IMG/VR virus record: IMGVR_UViG_3300027759_000134
Location: 1-47,558 of that record
Strand: one strand, 5' to 3'
Source: a virus
DNA: 47,558 nt
The notes beneath the pieces are model-generated. The model saw nothing but the letters and a program-made list of their open reading frames with translations. It was not told the origin of the DNA and did no database searches. A program made the translations under genes and the position numbers. Below are positions 6,421 to 14,743 of this stretch, piece after piece; the stretch's first letter is position 1, and every line of letters starts with the position of its first letter.

Positions 6421-9258
6421 ATGAGTAAAATTTCTGCAGGTACCACATCACTTACCTCTTTAAAATTGGAGGGGGACACCACCGGCACGTTGAATCTAGG
6501 TTCTGGGAGTGGCACTGCCATTTCAATCAACACTTCGCAAAACGTCAGTTTAACCAACGCGCTGCCTATCGCTTCTGGCGGTACAGGCCAGACAACAGCC
6601 AATACAGCACTGAACGCGCTGCTGCCCAACCAATCAGGGAATACGGGCAAGGTTTTGTCAACAGACGGCACGAACACTTCTTGGTCAGCCGATGCTGGCG
6701 GCACTGTTACTTCTGTAGCTGTGTCTGGTGGCACTACTGGTCTGACAACTTCTGGCGGTCCGATTACCGGAGCGGGAACTATTACACTGGCAGGCACGCT
6801 AGCAATCGCTAACGGCGGTACTGGTCAAACTGGGACTACCGCAGCATTCAATGCTCTTGCCCCCACCCAGACAGGTAATACTGGTAAGTTTTTAACTACT
6901 GACGGCACTAACGCTGCATGGGAGCTGGTTGACGTTACGGCAGACATTACTGGCGCGGTTCCTATTGCCAACGGGGGTACAGGTCAGACGACAGCCACTA
7001 CAGGTTTTAATGCGTTAGCTCCTTCGCAGGGCGCTAACGCTGGCAAGTTCTTGACCACAAATGGTACTAATGCTGCATGGGAATTGGTTGACGTCACGGC
7101 TGACATTACTGGCGCTGTCCCGATTGCCAACGGAGGTACGGGGCAGACGACAGCCACTACAGGTTTTAACGCTCTTGCACCTGTTCAGAGCGGTAATACT
7201 GGCAAATTCCTCACCACTGATGGTACAAATGCTGCATGGGAATTAGTTCAACTTGCGGCAGATGTTTCGGGCACGTTACCAATTGCTAATGGCGGTACTG
7301 GTCAGACGACAGCGGCAGCCGCAATTACTGCATTAACTGGAGCACAGACTTCTGGGTACTATTTACGCTCTGATGGAACAAACTCGGCATTGGCGGCGAT
7401 TGTTGCGGGAGATGTCCCAACATTAAATCAAAACACCACAGGAACAGCGGCTAACGTAACTGGTGTTGTGGCAGTAGTCAATGGCGGTACAGGCGCATCG
7501 GATGCAACAAACGCTCGAACAAACTTGACCGCTGCCAGATCTGGTGCAAACACTGACATTACCTCGGTTGCTCTGACGACGGGCACAATTTCTACACTCC
7601 CAGTTAGCAACACAGATATTGTCAACAAACAGTACGCTGATGCTATTGCCTCCGGCATTCATTTTCACGAAGCTGTAGAGCTGGCTACTACTGCCGCACT
7701 GCCAGCCAACACTTACAACAACGGAACCTCTGGAGTAGGAGCCACGCTTACGGCAAATGCCAACGGCGCTCTGTCGGTGGACTCAACCCTCACTGTTACA
7801 TCAAACCGAATACTGGTTAAGAACGAAGTTACACAAGCAAACAATGGTGTTTATGTTGTTACACAAGTTGGTTCTGCTGGGACGCCATACATCCTGACTC
7901 GTGCTACAGACTTTAATACCGCTGGAGCCGGAGTTAACCAGATTGACGAGGGTGACTTTTTCTTAGTCACTGGCGGCACAGCTAATGCAAACACAGCTTG
8001 GGTTCAGCAAACTCCGCCTCCTATTACAGTTGGAACAACGGCACTTGTTTTCCAACAGTTTGCCGCACCAATCACTTACACGGCAGGCACAGGGCTTAAT
8101 GAGTCTCCAGCATTCACATTTAACATTGCTAATACTGGCACTGCTGGCACGTACGGTTCGGCCTCTGCTGTTCCTGTGTTTGTTACCAATGCACAGGGGC
8201 AGGTCACAAGCGTTACAAACACGACGATCTCCATACCTAACTCCAGCACCACGGCTACCAGCGCAAACACCGCAAGTACGATCGTTGCTCGGGATGCTTC
8301 TGGTAACTTTACGGCTGGCACAATTACTGCAGCTTTGTCGGGTAATGCAACGACCGCAACAACAGCGACCAGCGTGACTAACGCGCTGTCTGCGGGTACA
8401 GGGCTGTCTTACACATCAGGCACAACTTTTGATGGTTCCGTTGCACGCACGCTTAACCTAGCCAACACAGCGGTGACTGCGGGCTCATACACAAGTGCAA
8501 GTATTACAGTTGATGCACAAGGGCGGTTAACCGCCGCGTCTAGCGGTTCGGGTGGTGGCGTGTCATCTATCACGGGCACTGCCAGTCAAATTACTGCGTC
8601 CGCATCGACAGGCGCGGTTACTTTGAGCCTCCCAGCTACCATTAACGTAAACACTTCTGGCAATGCAGCTACTGCTACTACCTCAGCAGCTTTGACTGCC
8701 ACAACTTGGCAGCGTATTACGGGTAATGGCGTTACGCAAGGCTCATACGGTTCTATTTCAGTTTCTGGCGCTACCGGTGGTTATTCGGGTATTAACTTTT
8801 CAAACGATTCCGCTACTTTGATGGTGCAATCCGGCGCTAGTGGATTCTATTTTAACAACACCACATGGCGGGGTTATTGGGATGCGTCAGGCAATTTGCT
8901 GAACACAGGCAACGTTACCGCTTACTACTCCGACATGCGGTTAAAAAACAAAGTAGGTAACATTGAAAACGCGTTGGATAAAGTTCGTCAGTTGGAAGGG
9001 TTTTATTACGTCAACAATGATTTGGCAAAAACTTTTGGTTTTACTGAAGACCGAGTACAGTTGGGGCTGTCTGCCCAAGCCGTTAAAAAAGTTGCTCCAG
9101 AAACAGTGTTCCCTGCGCCGTTTGACCTTGACCCAATAAAAAGTGAGGGCAGCGTTTCGGGTGAAAACTACATGACTGTTCAGTATGAACGCCTTGTACC
9201 ACTACTTATTGAAGCTATCAAAGAGTTGGAAGCTCAAATTCAGGAATTGCGCAAATGA
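6421..9258 (+). CDS. Tail fibre with GGTGQT repeats and C-terminal S74 self-cleaving chaperone
   Basis: A 945-residue tail fibre. The ATG at 6421 is chosen because AGGA precedes it and it follows the upstream stop; an in-frame ATG at 6388 lies inside the previous gene and has no such site. Residues 129-287 hold three 53-residue repeats (IANGGTGQTTATTGFNALAP, then GKFLTT-GTNAAWEL). The middle is Thr/Ala/Asn-rich beta-fibre. The C-terminus is an intramolecular chaperone of the peptidase S74 family: S837-D-M-R-L-K842 gives the expected Ser/Lys dyad for self-cleavage, followed by QLGLSAQAVKKVAPE, YMTVQYERLVPLLIEAIKEL and a coiled coil. The chaperone of about 109 residues is predicted to be released after trimer folding. 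It is probably a receptor-binding fibre. Confidence 0.88.
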   Translation: MSKISAGTTSLTSLKLEGDTTGTLNLGSGSGTAISINTSQNVSLTNALPIASGGTGQTTANTALNALLPNQSGNTGKVLSTDGTNTSWSADAGGTVTSVAVSGGTTGLTTSGGPITGAGTITLAGTLAIANGGTGQTGTTAAFNALAPTQTGNTGKFLTTDGTNAAWELVDVTADITGAVPIANGGTGQTTATTGFNALAPSQGANAGKFLTTNGTNAAWELVDVTADITGAVPIANGGTGQTTATTGFNALAPVQSGNTGKFLTTDGTNAAWELVQLAADVSGTLPIANGGTGQTTAAAAITALTGAQTSGYYLRSDGTNSALAAIVAGDVPTLNQNTTGTAANVTGVVAVVNGGTGASDATNARTNLTAARSGANTDITSVALTTGTISTLPVSNTDIVNKQYADAIASGIHFHEAVELATTAALPANTYNNGTSGVGATLTANANGALSVDSTLTVTSNRILVKNEVTQANNGVYVVTQVGSAGTPYILTRATDFNTAGAGVNQIDEGDFFLVTGGTANANTAWVQQTPPPITVGTTALVFQQFAAPITYTAGTGLNESPAFTFNIANTGTAGTYGSASAVPVFVTNAQGQVTSVTNTTISIPNSSTTATSANTASTIVARDASGNFTAGTITAALSGNATTATTATSVTNALSAGTGLSYTSGTTFDGSVARTLNLANTAVTAGSYTSASITVDAQGRLTAASSGSGGGVSSITGTASQITASASTGAVTLSLPATINVNTSGNAATATTSAALTATTWQRITGNGVTQGSYGSISVSGATGGYSGINFSNDSATLMVQSGASGFYFNNTTWRGYWDASGNLLNTGNVTAYYSDMRLKNKVGNIENALDKVRQLEGFYYVNNDLAKTFGFTEDRVQLGLSAQAVKKVAPETVFPAPFDLDPIKSEGSVSGENYMTVQYERLVPLLIEAIKELEAQIQELRK
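6805..7281 (+). repeat. Three direct 159-nt repeats in the tail fibre gene
   Basis: Copies start at 6805, 6964 and 7123, exactly 159 nt (53 codons) apart, and a fourth diverging copy begins at 7282. Copies two and three are the most alike, sharing long runs such as the one encoding GGTGQTTATTGFNAL. An earlier related unit begins near 6568 with a 26-codon insertion. The in-frame, near-identical copies suggest recent duplication by recombination, a usual way for fibres to change length. Confidence 0.9.
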
Positions 9259-9280
9259 TCCATCTGTGTAGGGAAAACAC

Positions 9281-10258
9281 ATGACACTCCCAGCATCAGG
9301 CCCAATTTCTTTCAACGCCATCAACGTAGAACTTGGCGTTGCGGGGACAACTCAGGCCAACATTAACCAAGCATCGTATCGCGCTCTTGCGGGAGTTCCG
9401 TCAGGCACAATTTCTTTAAGTAATTTCTACGGCAAATCCAACACATTCACTATTGGATACACAGTTATCGCGGGTGGCGGTGGTGGTGGTGGTACAAATT
9501 CGTCGTTACGTCCGGGATGCGGCGGTGGTGGTGCGGGTGCTCTGCGATACACAACTGCAACAGTTGGTTCTGGTTCTATAGCTGTAACTGTTGGAGGGGG
9601 CGGTCCCGGTGGCAGTGGTGTTGCACAAGGAAGCAACGGCACAGATTCTTCTTTTAATGGACTTACGTCTACTGGTGGCGGCGGTGGCGCAAGGGGACAG
9701 AGCTACACTTATGTTAATGGAAATAGTGGCGGCTCTGGGGGCGGCGGCTCATCCACCGGCGGCTACGCGGCTGGTGGCGGTGCAGGCACTACGGGTGGTA
9801 ATGCAGGTGGTTCTGGCGGTACTACAGGCGATAAATTTCCTTATAACGGCGGCGGTGGAGGTGGCGGTGCTGGTGCTGTTGGTAATGATGGTAGCGGGGG
9901 CACTGGCGGTACTGGTGGTTCAGGCGCTTCTGACGTAATTACAGGCACTACAAGGTCAGGTGGTGGTGGCGGCGGGTCTTCGTTTTCATCAACTCGTTCT
10001 TCTGGGGGTAGCGGGGGTGGTGGTGCGGGTGGGGCAGTCAATTCAGACGGAATTGCCGGTGCGGATGGTTATGGCGGTGGTGGAGGCGGAGGCGGATACA
10101 ACAACGTGAAAACTGGTGGTTCTGGCGGCTCTGGAATTGTGTTAATTCGTTACCCCATTGGATTGGGGTCAGGTAAATGTTCTGGCGGCACTCAAACCAA
10201 TGATGGCACATACTACATTCACACATTCACAAGCTCTGGCACTTTTACAGTAAATTGA
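9281..10258 (+). CDS. Glycine-rich tail fibre / adhesin-like protein
   Basis: A 325-residue protein. The N-terminal 50 residues (LPASGPISFNAINVELG to LSNFYGK) form a conserved tail-associated module. The centre (about residues 60-290) is dominated by Gly runs alternating with Ser, Thr and Asn, such as GGGGGGGTN, GGSGGGGSS and GGGGAG. It closes on SGIVLIRYPIG and a final beta segment HTFTSSGTFTVN. Polyglycine sandwiches of this type form receptor-binding tips in some phages, for example the Gp38-like adhesins, and the IVLIRY ending is common in glycine-rich phage tail proteins. A host-recognition role is inferred from this and from the neighbouring fibres. Confidence 0.75.
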   Translation: MTLPASGPISFNAINVELGVAGTTQANINQASYRALAGVPSGTISLSNFYGKSNTFTIGYTVIAGGGGGGGTNSSLRPGCGGGGAGALRYTTATVGSGSIAVTVGGGGPGGSGVAQGSNGTDSSFNGLTSTGGGGGARGQSYTYVNGNSGGSGGGGSSTGGYAAGGGAGTTGGNAGGSGGTTGDKFPYNGGGGGGGAGAVGNDGSGGTGGTGGSGASDVITGTTRSGGGGGGSSFSSTRSSGGSGGGGAGGAVNSDGIAGADGYGGGGGGGGYNNVKTGGSGGSGIVLIRYPIGLGSGKCSGGTQTNDGTYYIHTFTSSGTFTVN

Positions 10259-10259
10259 T

Positions 10260-10649
10260 ATGGCACATTTTGCACAACTTGATGAAAACAATATTGTGAC
10301 TGCTGTACTGGTGGTTAGCAATGATGACCTTCAAAATTTACCATTCCCAGAGAGTGAGCCTTTAGGCGTTACTTTTTTGCAAAATTTATTACCTGCCACA
10401 ATGTGGAAACAAACTTCCTACAACCATAATTTTAGGTTTAGGTACGCTGGAATTGGTCACACATTTCATCCTGAATGCGGCGAGCATGGAGGGTTTACTG
10501 CCCCTGCTGAATATGATTATTTTGTTTTTGATGAAGCAACTTGTTCTTGGATTCCCCCGGTTCCTTACCCTGTTGATGGGTTTGATTATTATTGGAATGA
10601 TGTAACAAGGTCTTGGACTAAAGTTCCAACAACAACGGTTATAGGATAA
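10260..10649 (+). CDS. Conserved phage tail-region protein (AHFAQLDENNIV family)
   Basis: A 129-residue protein starting one base after the preceding stop. It opens AHFAQLDENNIVTAVLVVSN and has a middle QTSYNHNFRFRYAGIGHTF, with an aromatic-rich C-terminus (PYPVDGFDYYWNDVTRSW). Proteins with this start and these Trp/Tyr-rich endings are known to me from cyanophage and other aquatic myo- and podophages, without an assigned function. It sits between the adhesin-like and cupin genes. A role in fibre assembly or as a small tail component is inferred. Confidence 0.7.
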   Translation: MAHFAQLDENNIVTAVLVVSNDDLQNLPFPESEPLGVTFLQNLLPATMWKQTSYNHNFRFRYAGIGHTFHPECGEHGGFTAPAEYDYFVFDEATCSWIPPVPYPVDGFDYYWNDVTRSWTKVPTTTVIG

Positions 10650-10652
10650 AAA

Positions 10653-11042
10653 ATGGACAGACCACACTCTCACATCAGCTGTGTTTCAAATGTGTTTATT
10701 AAACAAATGCGTTTTATGAAAGCAGGAGACACCGAGCAGGGTCACGCCCACTGTTTTGACCATGTGACTTTATTGTCTGCTGGAAGCCTTCGTTTAAACG
10801 CTTTGGGTAAATCAACTGACTTTAAAGCACCACACCACATTTTTATTAAAGCCGGGGTTGTGCACGAGTTGGTTGCCTTAGAGGACGATACTCTTGCCCA
10901 CTGCATTCATGCAATGCGTGATGGTGAACGTGTAGAAGATATTGTTGACCCAGCATCTGTTCCCACAAGTTACGATATGCACGAGGTTGATGTTAATTTT
11001 TACCCGTTGACAGAAGACGAGCTTAAACTCAACACCGTTTAA
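10653..11042 (+). CDS. Cupin-fold protein
   Basis: A 129-residue protein that fits the cupin fold. Motif 1 is present as G25-x5-H31-x-H33-x3-H37-x6-G, with His in place of the usual Glu. Motif 2 is recognisable around AGVVHELV, with H71 as the fourth metal ligand. Together these give a plausible four-His mononuclear site for Fe or another divalent metal, but no substrate is evident. It lies within the fibre cluster, one gene upstream of the second fibre and three upstream of the oxygenase-like protein at 12526. It could be an enzyme modifying host or virion glycans or a structural beta-barrel; the intact metal ligands favour metal binding. Confidence 0.7.
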   Translation: MDRPHSHISCVSNVFIKQMRFMKAGDTEQGHAHCFDHVTLLSAGSLRLNALGKSTDFKAPHHIFIKAGVVHELVALEDDTLAHCIHAMRDGERVEDIVDPASVPTSYDMHEVDVNFYPLTEDELKLNTV

Positions 11043-11097
11043 AAATGGCCCGACATCTCATAAAATCAAGGCTAATACCCTAAACGTAAGGACGCAC

Positions 11098-12231
11098 ATG
11101 GCAAGCACATACTCCCCCTCGCTACGCATTGAACTGATTGGCGCTGGCGAACAAGCCGGTACGTGGAATACCACAACCAATAGCAACCTTGGTACGCTGA
11201 TTGAAGACGCCATTGCAGGGTATATTTCTGTATCCGTCACCTCTGCCAACCAAGCCTTCACTGCGCTGGACGGAGCCCCTGACCAAGCGCGAAACGCAGT
11301 CATTGCTTTGACTACCACGCTCGGTGCTAACTTTGCTGTTTACGCTCCACCGCAGGAGAAGACATACATCATCTGGAACACGACTGCTTACACGGCGACA
11401 ATCTATAACTCCACGGTGCTGGGCAACACAACCGCAGCAGGCATAGGCGTAGCCGTCCCAGCTGGCAAAAAACTTTTAGTCTTTACCACGGGTACAAATT
11501 TCTACACCATTGAGTCGGCCAACCTGACTGGGGTTTTAGCAGTTGCCAATGGTGGTACGGGCGTAACCACTTCAACCGGTACAGGCTCCGTAGTTCTGAA
11601 CACTAGCCCTACACTGGTAACTCCAGCGCTGGGTACTCCTGCCTCTGGCACGCTGACAAATGCAACAGGTCTACCGCTGTCAACAGGTGTAACCGGAACG
11701 CTTCCCGTCGCTAATGGCGGAACGGGGGTAACAACTTCAACGGGTACGGGAAACACGGTGCTGAGCAACAGCCCAACCCTAACAGGCACACCCGTAGCAC
11801 CCACAGCTGCTGTTAATACAAGTACTACACAAGTAGCAACTACTGCCTATGTTGTGGCTCAGATTGCTGATGACGCTCCAACTAAAACGGGCGGGGGTGC
11901 TACTGGTACTTGGGATATTAACGTTACGGGCAGCGTATCAGTCACTACAGACCAAGTCCTAAATGCAACGGCAGGGGGCAGTGTTGGCGCGGTAGGAACT
12001 TATGCATTTCTTGTGCGAAACGGTGATTTTGCATCCCTTGCTGCAGGTAGCACAGCGGCAGGTTCAGGTTTAATTTATGGTTCGATGATTTCACAAAACT
12101 ATTATAGCTACAACACCGCGATTGATGGTGGAAGTTCAGTCTCACCGGCTGGAACATGGCGAATAATGGGTGAATTTTTTAGGGGCTCTGACAATGGCAC
12201 CAAAGCCTGTTTATGGCTTCGTATTTCTTAA
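11098..12231 (+). CDS. Tail fibre with GGTG repeats
   Basis: A 377-residue fibre protein with a TAAGGA Shine-Dalgarno upstream. The N-terminal domain (about residues 1-140) starts STYSPSLRIELIGAGEQAG and includes NSNLGTLIEDAIAGY, a common tail-attachment module. The middle carries two VANGGTGVTTSTGTG units (about residues 148-162 and 202-216) separated by a Thr/Ser/Pro stretch, related to the GGTGQT units of the gene at 6421. The C-terminal 100 residues are a beta-rich tip without an S74 chaperone. Presumably a second, shorter fibre or a tail spike; receptor unknown. Confidence 0.8.
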   Translation: MASTYSPSLRIELIGAGEQAGTWNTTTNSNLGTLIEDAIAGYISVSVTSANQAFTALDGAPDQARNAVIALTTTLGANFAVYAPPQEKTYIIWNTTAYTATIYNSTVLGNTTAAGIGVAVPAGKKLLVFTTGTNFYTIESANLTGVLAVANGGTGVTTSTGTGSVVLNTSPTLVTPALGTPASGTLTNATGLPLSTGVTGTLPVANGGTGVTTSTGTGNTVLSNSPTLTGTPVAPTAAVNTSTTQVATTAYVVAQIADDAPTKTGGGATGTWDINVTGSVSVTTDQVLNATAGGSVGAVGTYAFLVRNGDFASLAAGSTAAGSGLIYGSMISQNYYSYNTAIDGGSSVSPAGTWRIMGEFFRGSDNGTKACLWLRIS

Positions 12232-12240
12232 AGGATAAAA

Positions 12241-12489
12241 ATGCAAGCAATACTTACATCTTTAGTAAACCCTCGTTGGGCAAACGCGGCACACACTTTG
12301 ATTGACTGCGAAATAACAACAAGTCAGTTTGGCAATGAAGTGTTGCCCTTTACCGCTAGTCAGAACGACTGTGAGGCGCATGGCCGTGCTATTTTTGCTG
12401 ACATTGTGTCTGGAAAATACGGGTCTATTGCAGAGTATGTTGCGCCTCCCGTTTTACCAGCAACAGAGTTTGAGCAAACAGCAAGCTAA
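12241..12489 (+). CDS. Small tail fibre-associated protein
   Basis: An 82-residue protein with an AAAGGAT ribosome site. The core NPRWANAAHTLIDCEI, then LPFTASQNDCEAHGRAIFADIVSGKYG, is conserved among small proteins that follow fibre genes in many phages. It has two Cys and no signal peptide. Position directly after a fibre gene suggests a fibre-assembly chaperone or a fibre tip component; this is context, not demonstrated activity. Confidence 0.65.
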   Translation: MQAILTSLVNPRWANAAHTLIDCEITTSQFGNEVLPFTASQNDCEAHGRAIFADIVSGKYGSIAEYVAPPVLPATEFEQTAS

Positions 12490-12525
12490 AAACAGTAGCT
12501 AAAGAACCACTCAAAGAGGTATGTA

Positions 12526-13071
12526 ATGCGGATCGTAACTGTTGAAAACTACTTGACCCCGGAGCAGTGCGCTCAACTTACCGACCTGACGCAATACGGA
12601 TACGACAACAATTTGCTGACGCTAGGGCATAACACTACACTGCGGCACACCTCTCGTTTAGCGCCTGATTTGTACCAATACCCACAATGGGTTCTTGATC
12701 TTTCAAATCAAATTCGTACATACTGCGGAGTGTCTAGCTATCCTATTATTAATGGGGGTCGTAACGGTATTGTTACAAACTACACACCACCGACCGCAGA
12801 TGTATTTGCGCATACAGATCCTCCATCCTCAGAAGGTTTGGCGGCACTTCGTTGTAATGTTGTAACTCGTCAAGCTGATTCTGGCGGTGTACTTTTTGTA
12901 GGTGGGCAAGAAGTGCCTTTAAAAGCTGGCGATCTTCATTGTTATCTTGTATCAAAGTATGAGCACTATGTAACTGCGGTTGAGGGAAATACAACGCGGG
13001 TAAACTGGATATTTGGCGCGTATGTTCCGGCGGAAGCTTGGGAGTCTGGTCAAATTGTTGTTGGTAATTGA
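12526..13071 (+). CDS. 2-oxoglutarate/Fe(II)-dependent oxygenase-like protein
   Basis: A 181-residue protein with the double-stranded beta-helix signature of 2-oxoglutarate-dependent dioxygenases. The iron triad is H96-T-D98 and H147, and R158, eleven residues on, is placed to bind 2-oxoglutarate. The intervening GGVLFVGGQEVPLKAGDLHCY matches the usual strand-turn-strand with a G-D turn. Related phage proteins resemble prolyl hydroxylases. The target could be a virion protein, host surface or nucleic acid; none can be inferred from sequence. An AGAGGT ribosome site lies upstream. It is the last gene before the lysis cassette and, with the cupin at 10653, makes two probable non-haem metal proteins in the fibre region. 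Confidence 0.75.
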   Translation: MRIVTVENYLTPEQCAQLTDLTQYGYDNNLLTLGHNTTLRHTSRLAPDLYQYPQWVLDLSNQIRTYCGVSSYPIINGGRNGIVTNYTPPTADVFAHTDPPSSEGLAALRCNVVTRQADSGGVLFVGGQEVPLKAGDLHCYLVSKYEHYVTAVEGNTTRVNWIFGAYVPAEAWESGQIVVGN

Positions 13072-13091
13072 TGACGGAAACGGCAAAATGA

Positions 13092-13376
13092 ATGCGCTGG
13101 TTTTGGTTGCTGCTCATTGGTTTGGTTTTTTGGGCAAGCGCCAAGTCACCATGCATAGTTACGGACTTTTATGCGTTGAGCTGGATTAGTGAACCGACGA
13201 TGCGCCACATGGAGTTGTCTAGGTGGCTGACAACAAACGGGGATAATTGCAGTTCAGAACAGCTGGCCGGAATTTGGAACAAGCTTGCTGAGTGGGCAGG
13301 GGTTGCAGATAGCGCGGAATTGAGAGCCAAGGTGCTGTACTACTACGCAAGGGCGCGGGAAAGGGAAGGCAAATGA
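13092..13376 (+). CDS. Lysis-cassette protein with N-terminal signal/anchor
   Basis: A 94-residue protein. Residues 2-18 (RWFWLLLIGLVFWASAK) form a hydrophobic signal or anchor. The rest is a soluble helical domain (PTMRHMELSRWLTTNG, QLAGIWNKLAEWAG, RAKVLYYYARAREREG) probably facing the periplasm. The context points to a lysis role: it heads the cassette and its stop overlaps the next ATG as ATGA. No lipobox is present (the Cys at 20 is preceded by KSP), so it is not a classical outer-membrane spanin. Function is not recognised. Confidence 0.7.
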   Translation: MRWFWLLLIGLVFWASAKSPCIVTDFYALSWISEPTMRHMELSRWLTTNGDNCSSEQLAGIWNKLAEWAGVADSAELRAKVLYYYARAREREGK

Positions 13377-13609
13377 TTGAAACCATTAGATTATTTCCAA
13401 CAGTTGTAGCGTCAGGTTATCCTGACAAGCGTGACCTTGCCCAAGCAAAACTAGAAAAACAACAAGACGTCAACAAGACAGTTGAAGTTGCCAAGCAAAA
13501 GCAGACGGAACTGCAAGACATTGGCTTTGAGATTTACTGCAAGAAGGTAGTTCAGGAACGCCTCCGTATGGAGATTTTTCAAAATCGTAAACTGGACATT
13601 TATGTATGA
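13373..13609 (+). CDS. Small coiled-coil protein of the lysis cassette
   Basis: A 78-residue protein, ATGA-overlapped on both sides. Residues about 18-60 are a charged Gln/Lys/Glu helix likely to form a coiled coil (AQAKLEKQQDVNKTVEVAKQ). There is no membrane segment or signal. I do not recognise the family. Placement between a signal-anchored protein and a two-membrane-span protein suggests a lysis accessory such as a spanin or holin partner, but the missing membrane segment leaves this open. Confidence 0.65.
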   Translation: MIETIRLFPTVVASGYPDKRDLAQAKLEKQQDVNKTVEVAKQKQTELQDIGFEIYCKKVVQERLRMEIFQNRKLDIYV

Positions 13610-13875
13610 CGAAGAAGCCACCACAACACGTACCGGACACCAAGGAAAAGCTGACGCTGTACGTCACGCTGATGGTAAGCACCACCCTGTGCATCTCTGT
13701 TTTGGCTATGGTGTTTGCCTTTCTCCTTGGTCTGTGGGCAAAAGAAGTAGACAACGCAGAGATATTCAAAATGATTTCACCCGCTTTTTCTACTCTTATC
13801 GGCGGCATGATTGGGTTCCTGTCTGGTATCAAACTCATGCAGAATGAAGAAAACAAACACGAGGAACCAAAATGA
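13606..13875 (+). CDS. Two-span membrane protein, possible holin or holin partner
   Basis: An 89-residue protein with a charged N-terminus and two hydrophobic stretches, about residues 17-44 (LTLYVTLMVSTTLCISVLAM onward) and 59-78 (PAFSTLIGGMIGFLSGIKLM). The C-terminus is strongly charged (QNEENKHEEPK). The size, two spans, polar ends and position just before the holin-type gene and endolysin fit a holin or antiholin. It overlaps both neighbours by four bases (ATGA), so production is probably linked to theirs. Which of this gene and the next is the holin cannot be settled by sequence. Confidence 0.65.
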   Translation: MTKKPPQHVPDTKEKLTLYVTLMVSTTLCISVLAMVFAFLLGLWAKEVDNAEIFKMISPAFSTLIGGMIGFLSGIKLMQNEENKHEEPK

Positions 13876-14279
13876 TTGGACTAGACGCACTTTTAAACGT
13901 GGGCGGTAAGCTCATCGACAAGCTCATCCCGGATCCCGAAGCCAAGGCCAAAGCGCAACTTGAGTTAGCAAAGTTGGCGCAAGACGGTGAGCTGGCTAAG
14001 ATAGCCAATGAAACTAAACTGTACGAGACCGAGCAAAACAACCTCACCCAGCGTGTTCAAGCCGATATGGGTAGTGACTCGTGGCTGTCTAAAAACATCC
14101 GCCCCATGACGCTGATTTTCTTGCTTGTGGCGTATTCTGGCTTTGCCATCGCGTCTATCTTTGAGTATGAAACCCGTGGCGCTTACGTTGAATTACTGGG
14201 ACAATGGGGCATGCTCGTAATGTCGTTCTACTTTGGTGGACGCACTATGGAAAAGATTGCAGATAGGATTAAGAAATGA
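13872..14279 (+). CDS. Holin, GTA-type three-span holin family-like
   Basis: A 135-residue protein. The N-terminal half (LIDKLIPDPEAKAKAQLELAKLA) is a charged helix typical of the holin family first described in gene transfer agents (GTA_holin_3TM). This is followed by membrane spans at about residues 78-97 (IRPMTLIFLLVAYSGFAIAS) and 108-124 (LGQWGMLVMSFYFGG). Holins open the inner membrane so that endolysin reaches the cell wall. The gene directly precedes the endolysin with an ATGA overlap, strengthening the call. Family assignment is from memory of the DPEAKAKAQLEL phrase. Confidence 0.75.
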   Translation: MIGLDALLNVGGKLIDKLIPDPEAKAKAQLELAKLAQDGELAKIANETKLYETEQNNLTQRVQADMGSDSWLSKNIRPMTLIFLLVAYSGFAIASIFEYETRGAYVELLGQWGMLVMSFYFGGRTMEKIADRIKK

Positions 14280-14713
14280 ACCTAACCGCTCACTTTACCC
14301 TTGATGAACTTACATCTTCAGAAGCCGCAGAACGCAATGGATGGGACAACACTCCAAATGACAAAGAGCTTGAAAACCTCAAACGCCTTGCAGAGTTTCT
14401 TGAAGACGTCAAAACAGCACTTGGTGGCAAGCCCATCATGGTTAGCTCGGGTTATCGCGGCAAGCAAGTCAATGACGCTGTGGGCTCTAAAGATAGCAGT
14501 CAGCATCGCACTGGTTGTGCTGTGGACTTCCGAGTACCTCAATTAACCCCAGATCAGGTGGTTAAAGCTATTGTTGCCTCTGGTTTACCCTACGATCAAG
14601 TGATTCGTGAGTTTGATCGCTGGACACATTTAAGCATTCCCAACACGCCAGAAACTGCTCCAAGAAAGCAGGCGTTAATCATCGACAAAACTGGCACACG
14701 GCTGTATGCTTGA
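14276..14713 (+). CDS. Endolysin, M15 D,D-carboxypeptidase/endopeptidase
   Basis: A 145-residue peptidase of the M15A type, which cuts the peptide cross-links of peptidoglycan. The fold markers are FTLDELTSSEAAER at the N-terminus, MVSSGYRGKQVNDAVGS (about residues 55-71) and the zinc site: H77 and D84 within SSQHRTGCAVDF and H118 in WTHLSI. There is no signal peptide, so export depends on the holin genes upstream. Length is usual for single-domain phage M15 endolysins. The start overlaps the holin gene as ATGA. Confidence 0.88.
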   Translation: MNLTAHFTLDELTSSEAAERNGWDNTPNDKELENLKRLAEFLEDVKTALGGKPIMVSSGYRGKQVNDAVGSKDSSQHRTGCAVDFRVPQLTPDQVVKAIVASGLPYDQVIREFDRWTHLSIPNTPETAPRKQALIIDKTGTRLYA

Positions 14714-14743
14714 TGCGCACCCAAATTGATGGGAAAATAAGCT

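Noticed and set aside
6421-7500. CRISPR-like array from regularly spaced repeats
   Set aside because: The repeats are in-frame coding repeats of 159 nt in a fibre gene with no unique spacers.
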